Source of the DNA: Akkermansia sp.
Lineage (GTDB): Bacteria > Verrucomicrobiota > Verrucomicrobiia > Verrucomicrobiales > Akkermansiaceae
Direction of reading: 5' to 3'
Length of the DNA stretch: 64,000 bases
NCBI GenBank assembly: GCA_017435505.1
Contig: JAFSEZ010000004.1
Span: forward strand, 53,730-117,729
Under the pieces are notes generated by a model. The model ran no database searches and had not been told where the DNA came from. It worked only from the letters and a program-made list of their open reading frames with translations. Shown here piece by piece: positions 52,336 to 59,597 of this stretch; position 1 is the stretch's first letter; each line of letters begins with the position of its first letter. Both the position numbers and the translations under genes were made by a program.

Positions 52336-52764
52336 ATGAAACGCGTGCGCTCCAGCCTCAAAGGAAATGGTTTTCACATTGTTGTGATTGCTCTGCTCAA
52401 CCTTTTCCTTTTGCTCTGCATCTGCGTGTTGCTGCACCATCACCGCTTGCCTCGCTACGGTGCGAATGTGCGCCCTGCTGCCACTCATTTTGTGATGGGA
52501 GCCTATGATCGTTCTACCTCTCACATCATCACCGTCACACCGGGTGATACACCCCGCTTTTTCTTGGAGGAAAAAGAAATCAAAGGTGGTCTGGATGGTG
52601 TGGAAGACATTCTTAAATCATGGGATTGCGCTTCCCCCAGCCGCGTGACGGTGGTGCTGGTGAGCGATGAAGCCGTGTCAGTCGGTACAATGCAAAAGCT
52701 GGCAGACATGGTGCTTTCTCATGGTTTTACCTGCACGTTTGCCGGGTTACCGGCGCTGGATTAA
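52336..52764 (+). CDS. ExbD/TolR-like protein lacking the membrane aspartate
   Basis: A 142-residue protein with one membrane segment (about residues 13-32) and a periplasmic domain. The latter's C-terminal part SVGTMQKLADMVLSHGFTCTFAG resembles the ExbD/TolR fold. The membrane helix reads IALLNLFLLLC: Asn22 occupies the place of the essential proton-carrying Asp (compare MLDVVFLLL in the second ExbD, 56690-57121). Directly downstream of exbB, it overlaps the next start by one base (TAATG). The assignment rests on position and layout more than on strong similarity. Confidence 0.6.
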   Translation: MKRVRSSLKGNGFHIVVIALLNLFLLLCICVLLHHHRLPRYGANVRPAATHFVMGAYDRSTSHIITVTPGDTPRFFLEEKEIKGGLDGVEDILKSWDCASPSRVTVVLVSDEAVSVGTMQKLADMVLSHGFTCTFAGLPALD

Positions 52765-53264
52765 TGAAACCGGAAAAAGAACACAACCTGATATATCATT
52801 CGCTGCATAGCCGCCCTATGCCGGGTTGTATGCCGCTGTTCATGCTATTATCGGCGCTTTTTTTGGGGGGATTGATGCTGCTGGTGCAAGTTGACACCCC
52901 CAAACGCATCCTCCCCAAGGGGGAGGGGAATATCTACTACCGGGATGATTCCATCCTGCGTTTCCAAATCAGCCAACGCAGTCCTACGCCCTTGCATCTT
53001 CCCTCGGCTCTTGACCCTGTGCGCCGTGAAAATACTGCATCTGCAGGGCTTTCATGGATTAAACCGGTGAGCCTGATGCCGCTGGGCTCTCCTCGTATCT
53101 ATACCCCGGCGCCGGATTCTGCCGTGCTGGATGAGAAAGAGTTGATAGCCCTGCCGCCCGCGCAGCTGCCCGCTGCTGAGCCCGCCGCTCCGGCAACACA
53201 ATCTGAGCCGGCTACAATGCCTGCCCGGGAATCCCCCGTAGAAGGAGGTGAACAGCCATCATGA
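52764..53264 (+). CDS. Membrane-anchored protein with Ala/Pro-rich tail, unknown function
   Basis: A 166-residue protein. A 21-residue cytoplasmic start is followed by one membrane segment (about residues 22-41), an uncharacterised periplasmic middle, and a low-complexity Ala/Pro/Glu tail from about residue 125. The place after ExbB and ExbD-like genes recalls TonB or TolA, but no TonB C-terminal domain is visible. Its start overlaps the previous stop by one base and its end overlaps the next start by four, so translation is coupled throughout. Confidence 0.65.
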   Translation: MKPEKEHNLIYHSLHSRPMPGCMPLFMLLSALFLGGLMLLVQVDTPKRILPKGEGNIYYRDDSILRFQISQRSPTPLHLPSALDPVRRENTASAGLSWIKPVSLMPLGSPRIYTPAPDSAVLDEKELIALPPAQLPAAEPAAPATQSEPATMPARESPVEGGEQPS

Positions 53265-53482
53265 CCTCGTTCGAATTTTCCTCACCCAGTGAATTTCTCA
53301 CCTTTTTGGTGTTTGCAAGTTTTGCGATGCTGCTGGCTGTTTACATACCCGTGAAACTGGTAGCCAAGTGGCGCAGAATCAAGCGCAGTCGCGTGCGCAT
53401 CACCTGCCGTATATGCGGGTATCGTTTTCTGCGCACAAATCCCGAAGCCATCTGCCCGCATTGCGAGGCGCGTAATAGGTAA
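53261..53482 (+). CDS. Small membrane protein with C-terminal zinc ribbon
   Basis: A 73-residue protein. One membrane helix (about residues 12-33) is followed by a strongly basic stretch (KWRRIKRSRVR) and a C-x2-C...C-x2-C zinc ribbon (CRICGYRF and CPHCEARN). It is the fourth gene of the first exbB cluster, with an ATGA overlap at its start. I do not recognise the family. The basic juxtamembrane region and ribbon would face the cytoplasm if the N-terminus is outside. Confidence 0.65.
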   Translation: MTSFEFSSPSEFLTFLVFASFAMLLAVYIPVKLVAKWRRIKRSRVRITCRICGYRFLRTNPEAICPHCEARNR

Positions 53483-53514
53483 AGACTCGTCATCCATCCC
53501 CCTCATCACGGCTC

Positions 53515-54762
53515 ATGCGTTCTCTCTTTCATTTGCTTATCGCTTTGTTGTTTGGTTCAGCAGCTGTGTGCAACGCCTCTTTCATAGAAGATTTGGCCAA
53601 GCCTACTTCATGGGAGAAAACGGTAGATGTCATCTTCCGCGACATACCCCGGAAAACTCTAATTTCACGGGTAGATGCAAAGGCCATTCGTATTCCACGG
53701 CAGGATTTATTTAAAGTCGGTGATTTTTCGCACGGAGATGTTGTTTTGCGTTGGAATGATGCTAAAAAGCTGGAACGTGTCGAAATTATCGTCTACAACA
53801 AGGGCGATGATGGCGATGTGACTCAGGATGAATTTAAATCCAAACTCAAAGAGCTGGAAACATGCCTCAATGATGTGTTGCAGATTGAGGGGAAAGCAAG
53901 CCGTATGGATAAACGTGATACCGGGGTGACGGGGCGGACCAAGGTTTGGACACCGGAGGGTTGCGGTACCTGGCTGTTGGAATACTCATCCACCGGGAGG
54001 GGCAAGAATTTCAATTCCGAGTTCATACGGCTCACCATTGGCGCAGATATTGAAAAAGGCGGTGCTGCCGATGCTGCATGCCGTGACTCCCTCAAAGAAA
54101 ACGTCGTCACGGAAGATGACGGTACCGTGTGGATTAAGAATATCCCTATGGTGGATCAGGGGAAAAAAGGCTACTGTGTGCCGGCAACAGCAGCGCGCGT
54201 GTTTGCCTATTACGGCATGGATGGTGTGGACCAACATGCTATGGCTGCCCTTTGCCAAAGCCGCAGCGGCGCTGGTGGCACCTCTTTGCCGGAAATGCGG
54301 GAAGCTTTGCAGAAACTGGGGCGTGCATTTCATTTCCGTGTCAAAACGATGGAGGATTGCTCTATCGAAAATATGATAGCTCTTTATAACAAAGAGGCCA
54401 AGAAGAAAAAAGCCATGCAGATTACCCCCGAAACCATCTATTTCTTCTCTTTCAATGAAGAAATTATGCGTGCGGCACGTACCCGCAATGCGTCAAAGGT
54501 GAAAAAATGGATGGCAGAGGTGAAAAAAAGCATAGATGAAGGTGTGCCCGTGTTGTGGTGCGTGATGCTTGGTATCTTCAAAGAACAGGGGGTGCCGCAG
54601 AACGGCGGTGGCCACATGCGCCTCATTATCGGCTACAATTTGGAGGATAAGACCATCATCTACAGCGATTCCTGGGGAGCCCGCCACGCCCGCAAGGAGA
54701 TGCCGTTGGAGGATGCTTTTTCCATGACAGTGGAACGCAACATCATGCGCCTCTCTCGTTGA
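53515..54762 (+). CDS. Secreted C39-like cysteine peptidase
   Basis: A 415-residue protein with a signal peptide (about residues 1-21). A novel N-terminal region to about residue 200 precedes a papain-like C39_2-type domain. Catalytic Cys221 sits in KKGYCVPATAARV, His367 in GGGHMRLIIGYN, and Asp385 in YSDSWGARH, so the triad is complete. Related domains occur in bacterial secreted or periplasmic hydrolases rather than in bacteriocin transporters, since no ABC domain is attached. It follows the exbB cluster by 32 bases. The substrate is unknown. Confidence 0.8.
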   Translation: MRSLFHLLIALLFGSAAVCNASFIEDLAKPTSWEKTVDVIFRDIPRKTLISRVDAKAIRIPRQDLFKVGDFSHGDVVLRWNDAKKLERVEIIVYNKGDDGDVTQDEFKSKLKELETCLNDVLQIEGKASRMDKRDTGVTGRTKVWTPEGCGTWLLEYSSTGRGKNFNSEFIRLTIGADIEKGGAADAACRDSLKENVVTEDDGTVWIKNIPMVDQGKKGYCVPATAARVFAYYGMDGVDQHAMAALCQSRSGAGGTSLPEMREALQKLGRAFHFRVKTMEDCSIENMIALYNKEAKKKKAMQITPETIYFFSFNEEIMRAARTRNASKVKKWMAEVKKSIDEGVPVLWCVMLGIFKEQGVPQNGGGHMRLIIGYNLEDKTIIYSDSWGARHARKEMPLEDAFSMTVERNIMRLSR

Positions 54763-55113
54763 TATCTCATTTTACCTCCGGGGCAAACGCATGAGGATTA
54801 TGACACATCTGCGTGATTTCAAATTTATCATTTATTGGAGCTAGCTGACTTGCGTCAGCTGTAAAGCGAAACGATAACGACACTTTGGCCTTGCCCCGCC
54901 TTCAAGGCGGGGGCGGCGAGCGCAGATGCACCCCACCTATTTTCTTGCGCGACAGCGCCCATTTTTTCAATGTGAAATTTGAAATATGAATTTTGCAATT
55001 GATATTCAAGCAGCAGCAGCTATTCAAGTCAGATCTCGCCTCATGCGTTTGCCCTGATTTTGCCTTTTTCCGGCCTTTTCTTTTTCGGGGGCATGTGTTA
55101 TACTGGCGCGGTG
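54763..55113. repeat. Non-coding gap with two perfect palindromes
   Basis: This 351-base stretch has no credible gene. It contains AGCTGAC-ttgc-GTCAGCT (54843-54860) and CCCCGCC-ttcaa-GGCGGGG (54894-54912). Neither is followed by a T run, so they are not standard terminators. The 4-5 base loops match those of the hairpins at 63.8-64.0 kb. The right end, TATACT nine bases before the ATG at 55114, is probably the dipeptidase -10 box. Confidence 0.6.
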
Positions 55114-55836
55114 ATGAAAAGCCGATGGAAATGGGTAATCTATGCAGTTTTGGGGTGTTTGGCGCAGTGTGCGCCCGTTCCCTCATCTGAGCCGGCAGGG
55201 TGCTTGCCTACCGATTGGTGCTATGTGGATGATGTGGCACCCAGCGTGCGAGTGGATTTGAAATACACCGGAAACGATAATTTTGTAGGGCGCCCCATAG
55301 CCGGTTACACCACCGGCAAACGTGCCATTTTAAGACGCGATGCCGCCGAGGCACTGGCTCGAGCAGCGGCTCTTTTGCAGCCGCAAGGATACGGCCTCCT
55401 AGTGTGGGATGCCTACCGTCCGGCTATGGCGATGAAAGATTTTCGCGCTTGGTCGCGCACGCCGGATGACCGCATGAAATCCAAGTTCTACCCCCACATC
55501 TCCAAGCAGGGAATCTATGATGGTAAATACATTGGCGATACCTCGGAGCATAGCTGGGGGATTGCGGTGGATATTACTCTCGTGCACCTGAAAGACGGGC
55601 GCGAGGTGGATATGGGGGGCCACCATGATTTGTTGGATGTGTCCTCTGCCACAGAATCCCCGCTCATCACTGCGGAGCAGCGTGAAAACCGACTCCGCCT
55701 TCGCCATGCTATGCAAAAGGCCGGTTTTCGTAACTATAGCAAGGAGTGGTGGCATTATTTCCTGACTGATTCGGCTCCGCATTTTACATACAGTTTCCCG
55801 CTGAAGGATGATTTGTTGCCTTGTGCCTCGCGGTAA
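55114..55836 (+). CDS. ddpX: D-alanyl-D-alanine dipeptidase (M15D, VanX/DdpX type), lipoprotein
   Basis: Hydrolyses D-Ala-D-Ala in the periplasm. The 240-residue protein has a short lipoprotein signal with LAQC, then the M15D motifs: WDAYRP, the zinc-binding SEHSWGIAVDIT (His and Asp), and the catalytic Glu and zinc His in KEWWHYF. It is complete. The lack of vanH/vanA/vanR/vanS around it argues for peptidoglycan turnover or nutrient use, not glycopeptide resistance. A GTG 3 bases upstream is an alternative start. Confidence 0.9.
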   Translation: MKSRWKWVIYAVLGCLAQCAPVPSSEPAGCLPTDWCYVDDVAPSVRVDLKYTGNDNFVGRPIAGYTTGKRAILRRDAAEALARAAALLQPQGYGLLVWDAYRPAMAMKDFRAWSRTPDDRMKSKFYPHISKQGIYDGKYIGDTSEHSWGIAVDITLVHLKDGREVDMGGHHDLLDVSSATESPLITAEQRENRLRLRHAMQKAGFRNYSKEWWHYFLTDSAPHFTYSFPLKDDLLPCASR

Positions 55837-55870
55837 ACTGAGAAAAATCATTTACAGACAGCCATCCTGC

Positions 55871-55899
55871 TTGAATAACCTGTTCGTTTGCTATATAAT
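55871..55899 (+). promoter_or_regulatory. Promoter of the second exbB cluster, very short leader
   Basis: TTGAAT, 17 bases, perfect TATAAT, then 9 bases to ATG 55909. It excludes the in-frame ATG at 55888, which lies upstream of the -10 box, and so fixes the start. Confidence 0.75.
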
Positions 55900-55908
55900 A
55901 CCCGCGAA

Positions 55909-56667
55909 ATGATGTCAGCTTTTGTAATTGCAGATTTGAGTGCATCGGCTACTGCTGCCGGTGTGGATGCTCTTTCCCTCTTTGAAAAAGGCGGCCCGCT
56001 GATGTGGGGCTTGCTGGTGCTCTCCATCATTGCCGTGATGGTGATTTTTGTGTGCTTGTGGACCACCCGCACATCTTCCGTCCTGCCGGATCGCATGGTC
56101 ATCTCGGTAGAATCCTACATACGCCGCAAGGACTATGCTGGCTTGCTCAGCCTGTGCGATCGCGATGGCTCCAGTTTTGCCCGCACCGTGCATGTCATCA
56201 TCATGTTCATGCAGCGCAATCCCCGCGCCAATATTGATGAGATTCGTGAAGTGGCTGCTGCGGAGGGAACTCGCCAATCCAGCATCCTGACACGCCAGAT
56301 TAACTGGCTTTCCGATATCGGCGCTATCGCCCCCATGATTGGTTTGCTCGGTACCGTTATCGGCATGATGAAAACTTTCATGGAAATGGCCGCCGGCAAC
56401 TTCGAAGGCGTGAAGCAGATGCAGATGGCCAGCGGTATCTCCGAAGCCATGATTACCACCGCCGGTGGTTTGGTCTTGGCCATTCCCAGTATGCTGGCCT
56501 ACGTGATTTTCCGCAACCGCATCCAAAAGCGTATCACGGACATGGAGGTAGCAGTTACGCACATCCTCTCTGTTATCTCTGTGCAGATGGACCGCGAGCA
56601 ACGCTTGGGCAACATGGGATTTCGCGGTGGTGCCACCCGTGAAATCATGGAAGACGATGATTATTGA
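55909..56667 (+). CDS. exbB: MotA/TolQ/ExbB proton channel family protein (second cluster)
   Basis: A 252-residue ExbB/TolQ-type subunit. It has a periplasmic N-terminal stretch, a first membrane helix (about residues 32-53), the cytoplasmic loop, and signature helices WLSDIGAIAPMIGLLGTVIGMMKTF and AMITTAGGLVLAIPSMLAYVIF. The motif is more canonical than in the first cluster, including the IGLLGTVIGM stretch. Start choice is given by the promoter. It is followed by a canonical ExbD and a large TPR protein, a set that suggests a TonB- or Tol-like energised envelope machine. Confidence 0.93.
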   Translation: MMSAFVIADLSASATAAGVDALSLFEKGGPLMWGLLVLSIIAVMVIFVCLWTTRTSSVLPDRMVISVESYIRRKDYAGLLSLCDRDGSSFARTVHVIIMFMQRNPRANIDEIREVAAAEGTRQSSILTRQINWLSDIGAIAPMIGLLGTVIGMMKTFMEMAAGNFEGVKQMQMASGISEAMITTAGGLVLAIPSMLAYVIFRNRIQKRITDMEVAVTHILSVISVQMDREQRLGNMGFRGGATREIMEDDDY

Positions 56668-56689
56668 TTGACCCCGGCATCTGTTCGCC

Positions 56690-57121
56690 ATGAAATTCAA
56701 CACCAAGGTACCTGAGCCCATCGGCTTTCAGCTGGCACCCATGCTCGACGTGGTGTTCCTCTTGCTCATTTTCTTCGTGGTGACTCAAAAGTTCATCCTC
56801 AATGAGCAGGACCTCAAGGTAAAAGTTCCCACCGCGCCTAAGAGTACAGAGGAAGCTTCCCGCGCCATTGATGAAATCATCATCAATGCCCGCGAGGAGA
56901 ATGGTGAACTTGTCATCACCATTGACCGCGAGGTCTTCACACGCGAAAAACTTTCCGACATGCTGAAACGCATGATTGCCGTAAACCCCAACCAGCCTGT
57001 GCGTATCCGAGGGGATGCAGAGATGAGCTGGCAGCGCATGGCAGACGTGATATCCACTTGCTCTCAGGCTGGCGTGTGGAATGTGTCATTCTCCAAGCAG
57101 ATGCCCAAGGAAACTAAGTGA
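56690..57121 (+). CDS. exbD: ExbD/TolR family biopolymer transport protein
   Basis: A 143-residue partner of the second ExbB. A single membrane helix (about residues 15-34) holds the conserved Asp20 in APMLDVVFLLLIFF. The periplasmic domain ends in RIRGDAEMSWQRMADVISTCSQAGVWNVSF, a typical ExbD fold. It lies 22 bases after exbB and overlaps the GTG upstream of the TPR gene. Confidence 0.94.
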   Translation: MKFNTKVPEPIGFQLAPMLDVVFLLLIFFVVTQKFILNEQDLKVKVPTAPKSTEEASRAIDEIIINAREENGELVITIDREVFTREKLSDMLKRMIAVNPNQPVRIRGDAEMSWQRMADVISTCSQAGVWNVSFSKQMPKETK

Positions 57122-57126
57122 CCATC

Positions 57127-59583
57127 ATGAAAACATTTGTACCGTGTGTGCTTCTGCTGGGTGCAGTGCCCGTAGCCCTAGCACAGGCAAACAACAACGA
57201 TGATGCCCCCCTGCAAGTCAACCGCGAGGCCGATTCCTACGCCATCGCGGAACAACTTTACGCGCAGGCGCGTATGGGTGGCATGGATTCAGCATCCCGC
57301 AGGGGTATTTACCAGCGTGCAGCAGCTCTATTTGGAGAGTTTGCCAAACAGTTCCCGCAATCTTCCAATGCCGTCAAGGCCATCTACCTACAGGCCGTTT
57401 GCTTGGATGAAGCGGGGGATGATGCCGCATCCAGCAAGGTGCTGGCCACTCTTGCCAATACGAAAAAAGGCGAATATGCCGCTGCGGCCGCTTATAAGTT
57501 GGGTACTTTAGCTTCTGAGCGTCATCTGTGGGACAAGGCCCTGGGTTTTTACCAGATTACGGTGCGAGAGACCAAGCGGGATGACCTGCGCAATGACTCC
57601 ACCTACCGCATGGGGCGCACCCTCTTGCAGATGGGGCGCCGTGATGAGGCAGAGGCTTCCTTTCGCCAGCTTTCTGTTCTGCGCAATGTGCAGCCTGCTT
57701 TGGAGCATGCCGGCGTGATGGCTCTGGCGCAAATGAAAACCGAAGACGGCAAGGACGCCGAGGCTTACGCGCTTTTCCTGCGCCTGCTTTCCATGCAAAA
57801 TGTGGATTCTCGCATGCTGGGCACAGCCACCCTGCAGGCTGCTCGTTTGGCTTCGCGCTTGGGAAAAACCACCGAAGCCCAGCAACATTATGCTCGCTTG
57901 GGGCAGATGCCCGGTATGGAAAAGTACGCCGGTGAAGCCCAGATGGAGAGCTTGCTCACACTCTACAAAAATAAAAATTATCAGGAAGTTGTCAAGCAGG
58001 TGACTACCCGCTACACCCAGCTTGAAGATGCCGCCAAAGAAGCTCGGCGTGCGTTGATTGTGGGGCAGTCCTACATGGAGCTCAAGCAGTACGACTCCGC
58101 TGCACAGTGGTTTGATTTGGTGGAGAAGGCTCAGCCCAACACCCGCGTGGCGGCAGATGCCGCATATCGCCACCTCATCTGTGCCCAGCAGATGCGAAGC
58201 GCCAATTTCTTTTCACTTGCCCAGAAATATCTGAGCAACTACGCAGCACCCGGCAAGCCCACCTCTAATTTGCCTTGCAATGATTTGGTGCGTCTCATGT
58301 ATGCTGATCGCATGATGCTGGCAGATATTGCCGAGGCTGCCCGCCAGTTCGATGCTATCAACTTTGAGCACCTGCCGGAATCCGTGCGCCCGGATGCGGA
58401 ATACAAGAAAGCCTGGTGTTCGGCTCAGGGGGATGATTACGACCCTGTTCCCACGCTCAACCACTTCATTGATACCTACAAGCAGAATCCCCGCTTGCCG
58501 GAGGCTCTTGCCTTGCGCGGTGCCAGCCTGCTTAAGCAGAACAAGGCAGGGCAGGCGCTGGCAGATTTTGACCGTGTTATCAAGGAATTTCCCAAATCTG
58601 AGGCCGCACCTGTGTGTTGGCAGCGCGCGGCTCAAGCCTGCGCCAATACCGATCAGCGCAGGATGGTGCAATACTACGAAGGCCTCATAGCATGCGGAGC
58701 CCGCGTAAAGCCCGCCGCCATTGCGGAGGCTCACTACAACATAGCCCGCGCACTCTACGAGACCGAGCCCGCCAAGGCCATCCCTCATTTCCTGGAGGCT
58801 CGCACCATGAATGCCGAGCGCTATGGCTCGCTGGTGGATTTGAGCTTGGTGCAGTGCTACTTCAAGATGCAGGATGCCGAAAAACTGCGGGAGTCTCTCA
58901 TCACCCTGCAAAGCAGCAACCCCGGCTCGTACAACGCTCTGCCGCCGGCCATTCTGCGTTGGTGTGGGTGGATGTGCTTCCAAAACCGCAATTACTTGGA
59001 TGCAGATAAATACCTTTCCGATGCCTTGCCCCGCGAACCCAAGGAGAAATACACCGCTGCGGATGGCTCTGAGCAGGAACGCCCCAAGGTGGAGCCCCTT
59101 GTGTGGAAAACGCTGGCGCGAGCGCGCTTGGAGCTGCGCCAGTATCAGCGTGGTTTAGAAGCCGCCGAGCACTATGTGCAGATGGAGCAGCAACCCTATC
59201 GCAAGGCCGAGGGTATGCGTGATATGGCCATGTTGCTCATTGGGCAGAAACGCTCTGCCGAGGCACGCAAACTCTGCGAGGACGCCATTGCACTGGGTAT
59301 TGATGGCCCCATTAAGTTCTCCGTCTTTATCGCATTGGGAGATGCCTACTACGTAGAAGGAAACTACGCCGAAGCCGCCAAGTACTATGGCCGCACAGCC
59401 AACGTGGTGAGCGACAAGGAACTCAAGCCGGTGGCTCTGTACAAGATAGTGAGCGCACTCAAGCAAGGTGGCAAAGAAGGCGAAGCCGTGCAGTATGAAG
59501 AAAACCTGCGCACCGAGTTCCCGGGGTGGGCTCCGTCTGCCAATGTGCGCATGTTGATGAATGCGAGCAACAGGAATCAGTAA
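57127..59583 (+). CDS. Exported TPR-repeat protein
   Basis: An 818-residue periplasmic or outer-membrane-associated protein. It has a signal peptide (about residues 1-20, cut after ALAQ) and then TPR-like helical repeats along its whole length. Examples are YQRAAALFGEFAKQFPQS, QYDSAAQWFDLVEKAQPN, GQALADFDRVIKEFPKS and NYAEAAKYYGRTANVVS. Similar large TPR proteins follow exbB-exbD genes in many diderms and are thought to organise the complex. ATG 57127 gives the signal peptide; a GTG at 57118 overlaps the exbD stop. It precedes a PBP-type gene by 14 bases. Confidence 0.85.
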   Translation: MKTFVPCVLLLGAVPVALAQANNNDDAPLQVNREADSYAIAEQLYAQARMGGMDSASRRGIYQRAAALFGEFAKQFPQSSNAVKAIYLQAVCLDEAGDDAASSKVLATLANTKKGEYAAAAAYKLGTLASERHLWDKALGFYQITVRETKRDDLRNDSTYRMGRTLLQMGRRDEAEASFRQLSVLRNVQPALEHAGVMALAQMKTEDGKDAEAYALFLRLLSMQNVDSRMLGTATLQAARLASRLGKTTEAQQHYARLGQMPGMEKYAGEAQMESLLTLYKNKNYQEVVKQVTTRYTQLEDAAKEARRALIVGQSYMELKQYDSAAQWFDLVEKAQPNTRVAADAAYRHLICAQQMRSANFFSLAQKYLSNYAAPGKPTSNLPCNDLVRLMYADRMMLADIAEAARQFDAINFEHLPESVRPDAEYKKAWCSAQGDDYDPVPTLNHFIDTYKQNPRLPEALALRGASLLKQNKAGQALADFDRVIKEFPKSEAAPVCWQRAAQACANTDQRRMVQYYEGLIACGARVKPAAIAEAHYNIARALYETEPAKAIPHFLEARTMNAERYGSLVDLSLVQCYFKMQDAEKLRESLITLQSSNPGSYNALPPAILRWCGWMCFQNRNYLDADKYLSDALPREPKEKYTAADGSEQERPKVEPLVWKTLARARLELRQYQRGLEAAEHYVQMEQQPYRKAEGMRDMAMLLIGQKRSAEARKLCEDAIALGIDGPIKFSVFIALGDAYYVEGNYAEAAKYYGRTANVVSDKELKPVALYKIVSALKQGGKEGEAVQYEENLRTEFPGWAPSANVRMLMNASNRNQ

Positions 59584-59597
59584 GAGCATTTCCTTGC

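Noticed and set aside
55114..55836. Vancomycin-resistance gene vanX
   Set aside because: No vanH, vanA or two-component genes are adjacent, and a lipoprotein signal implies a periplasmic enzyme of the DdpX type.
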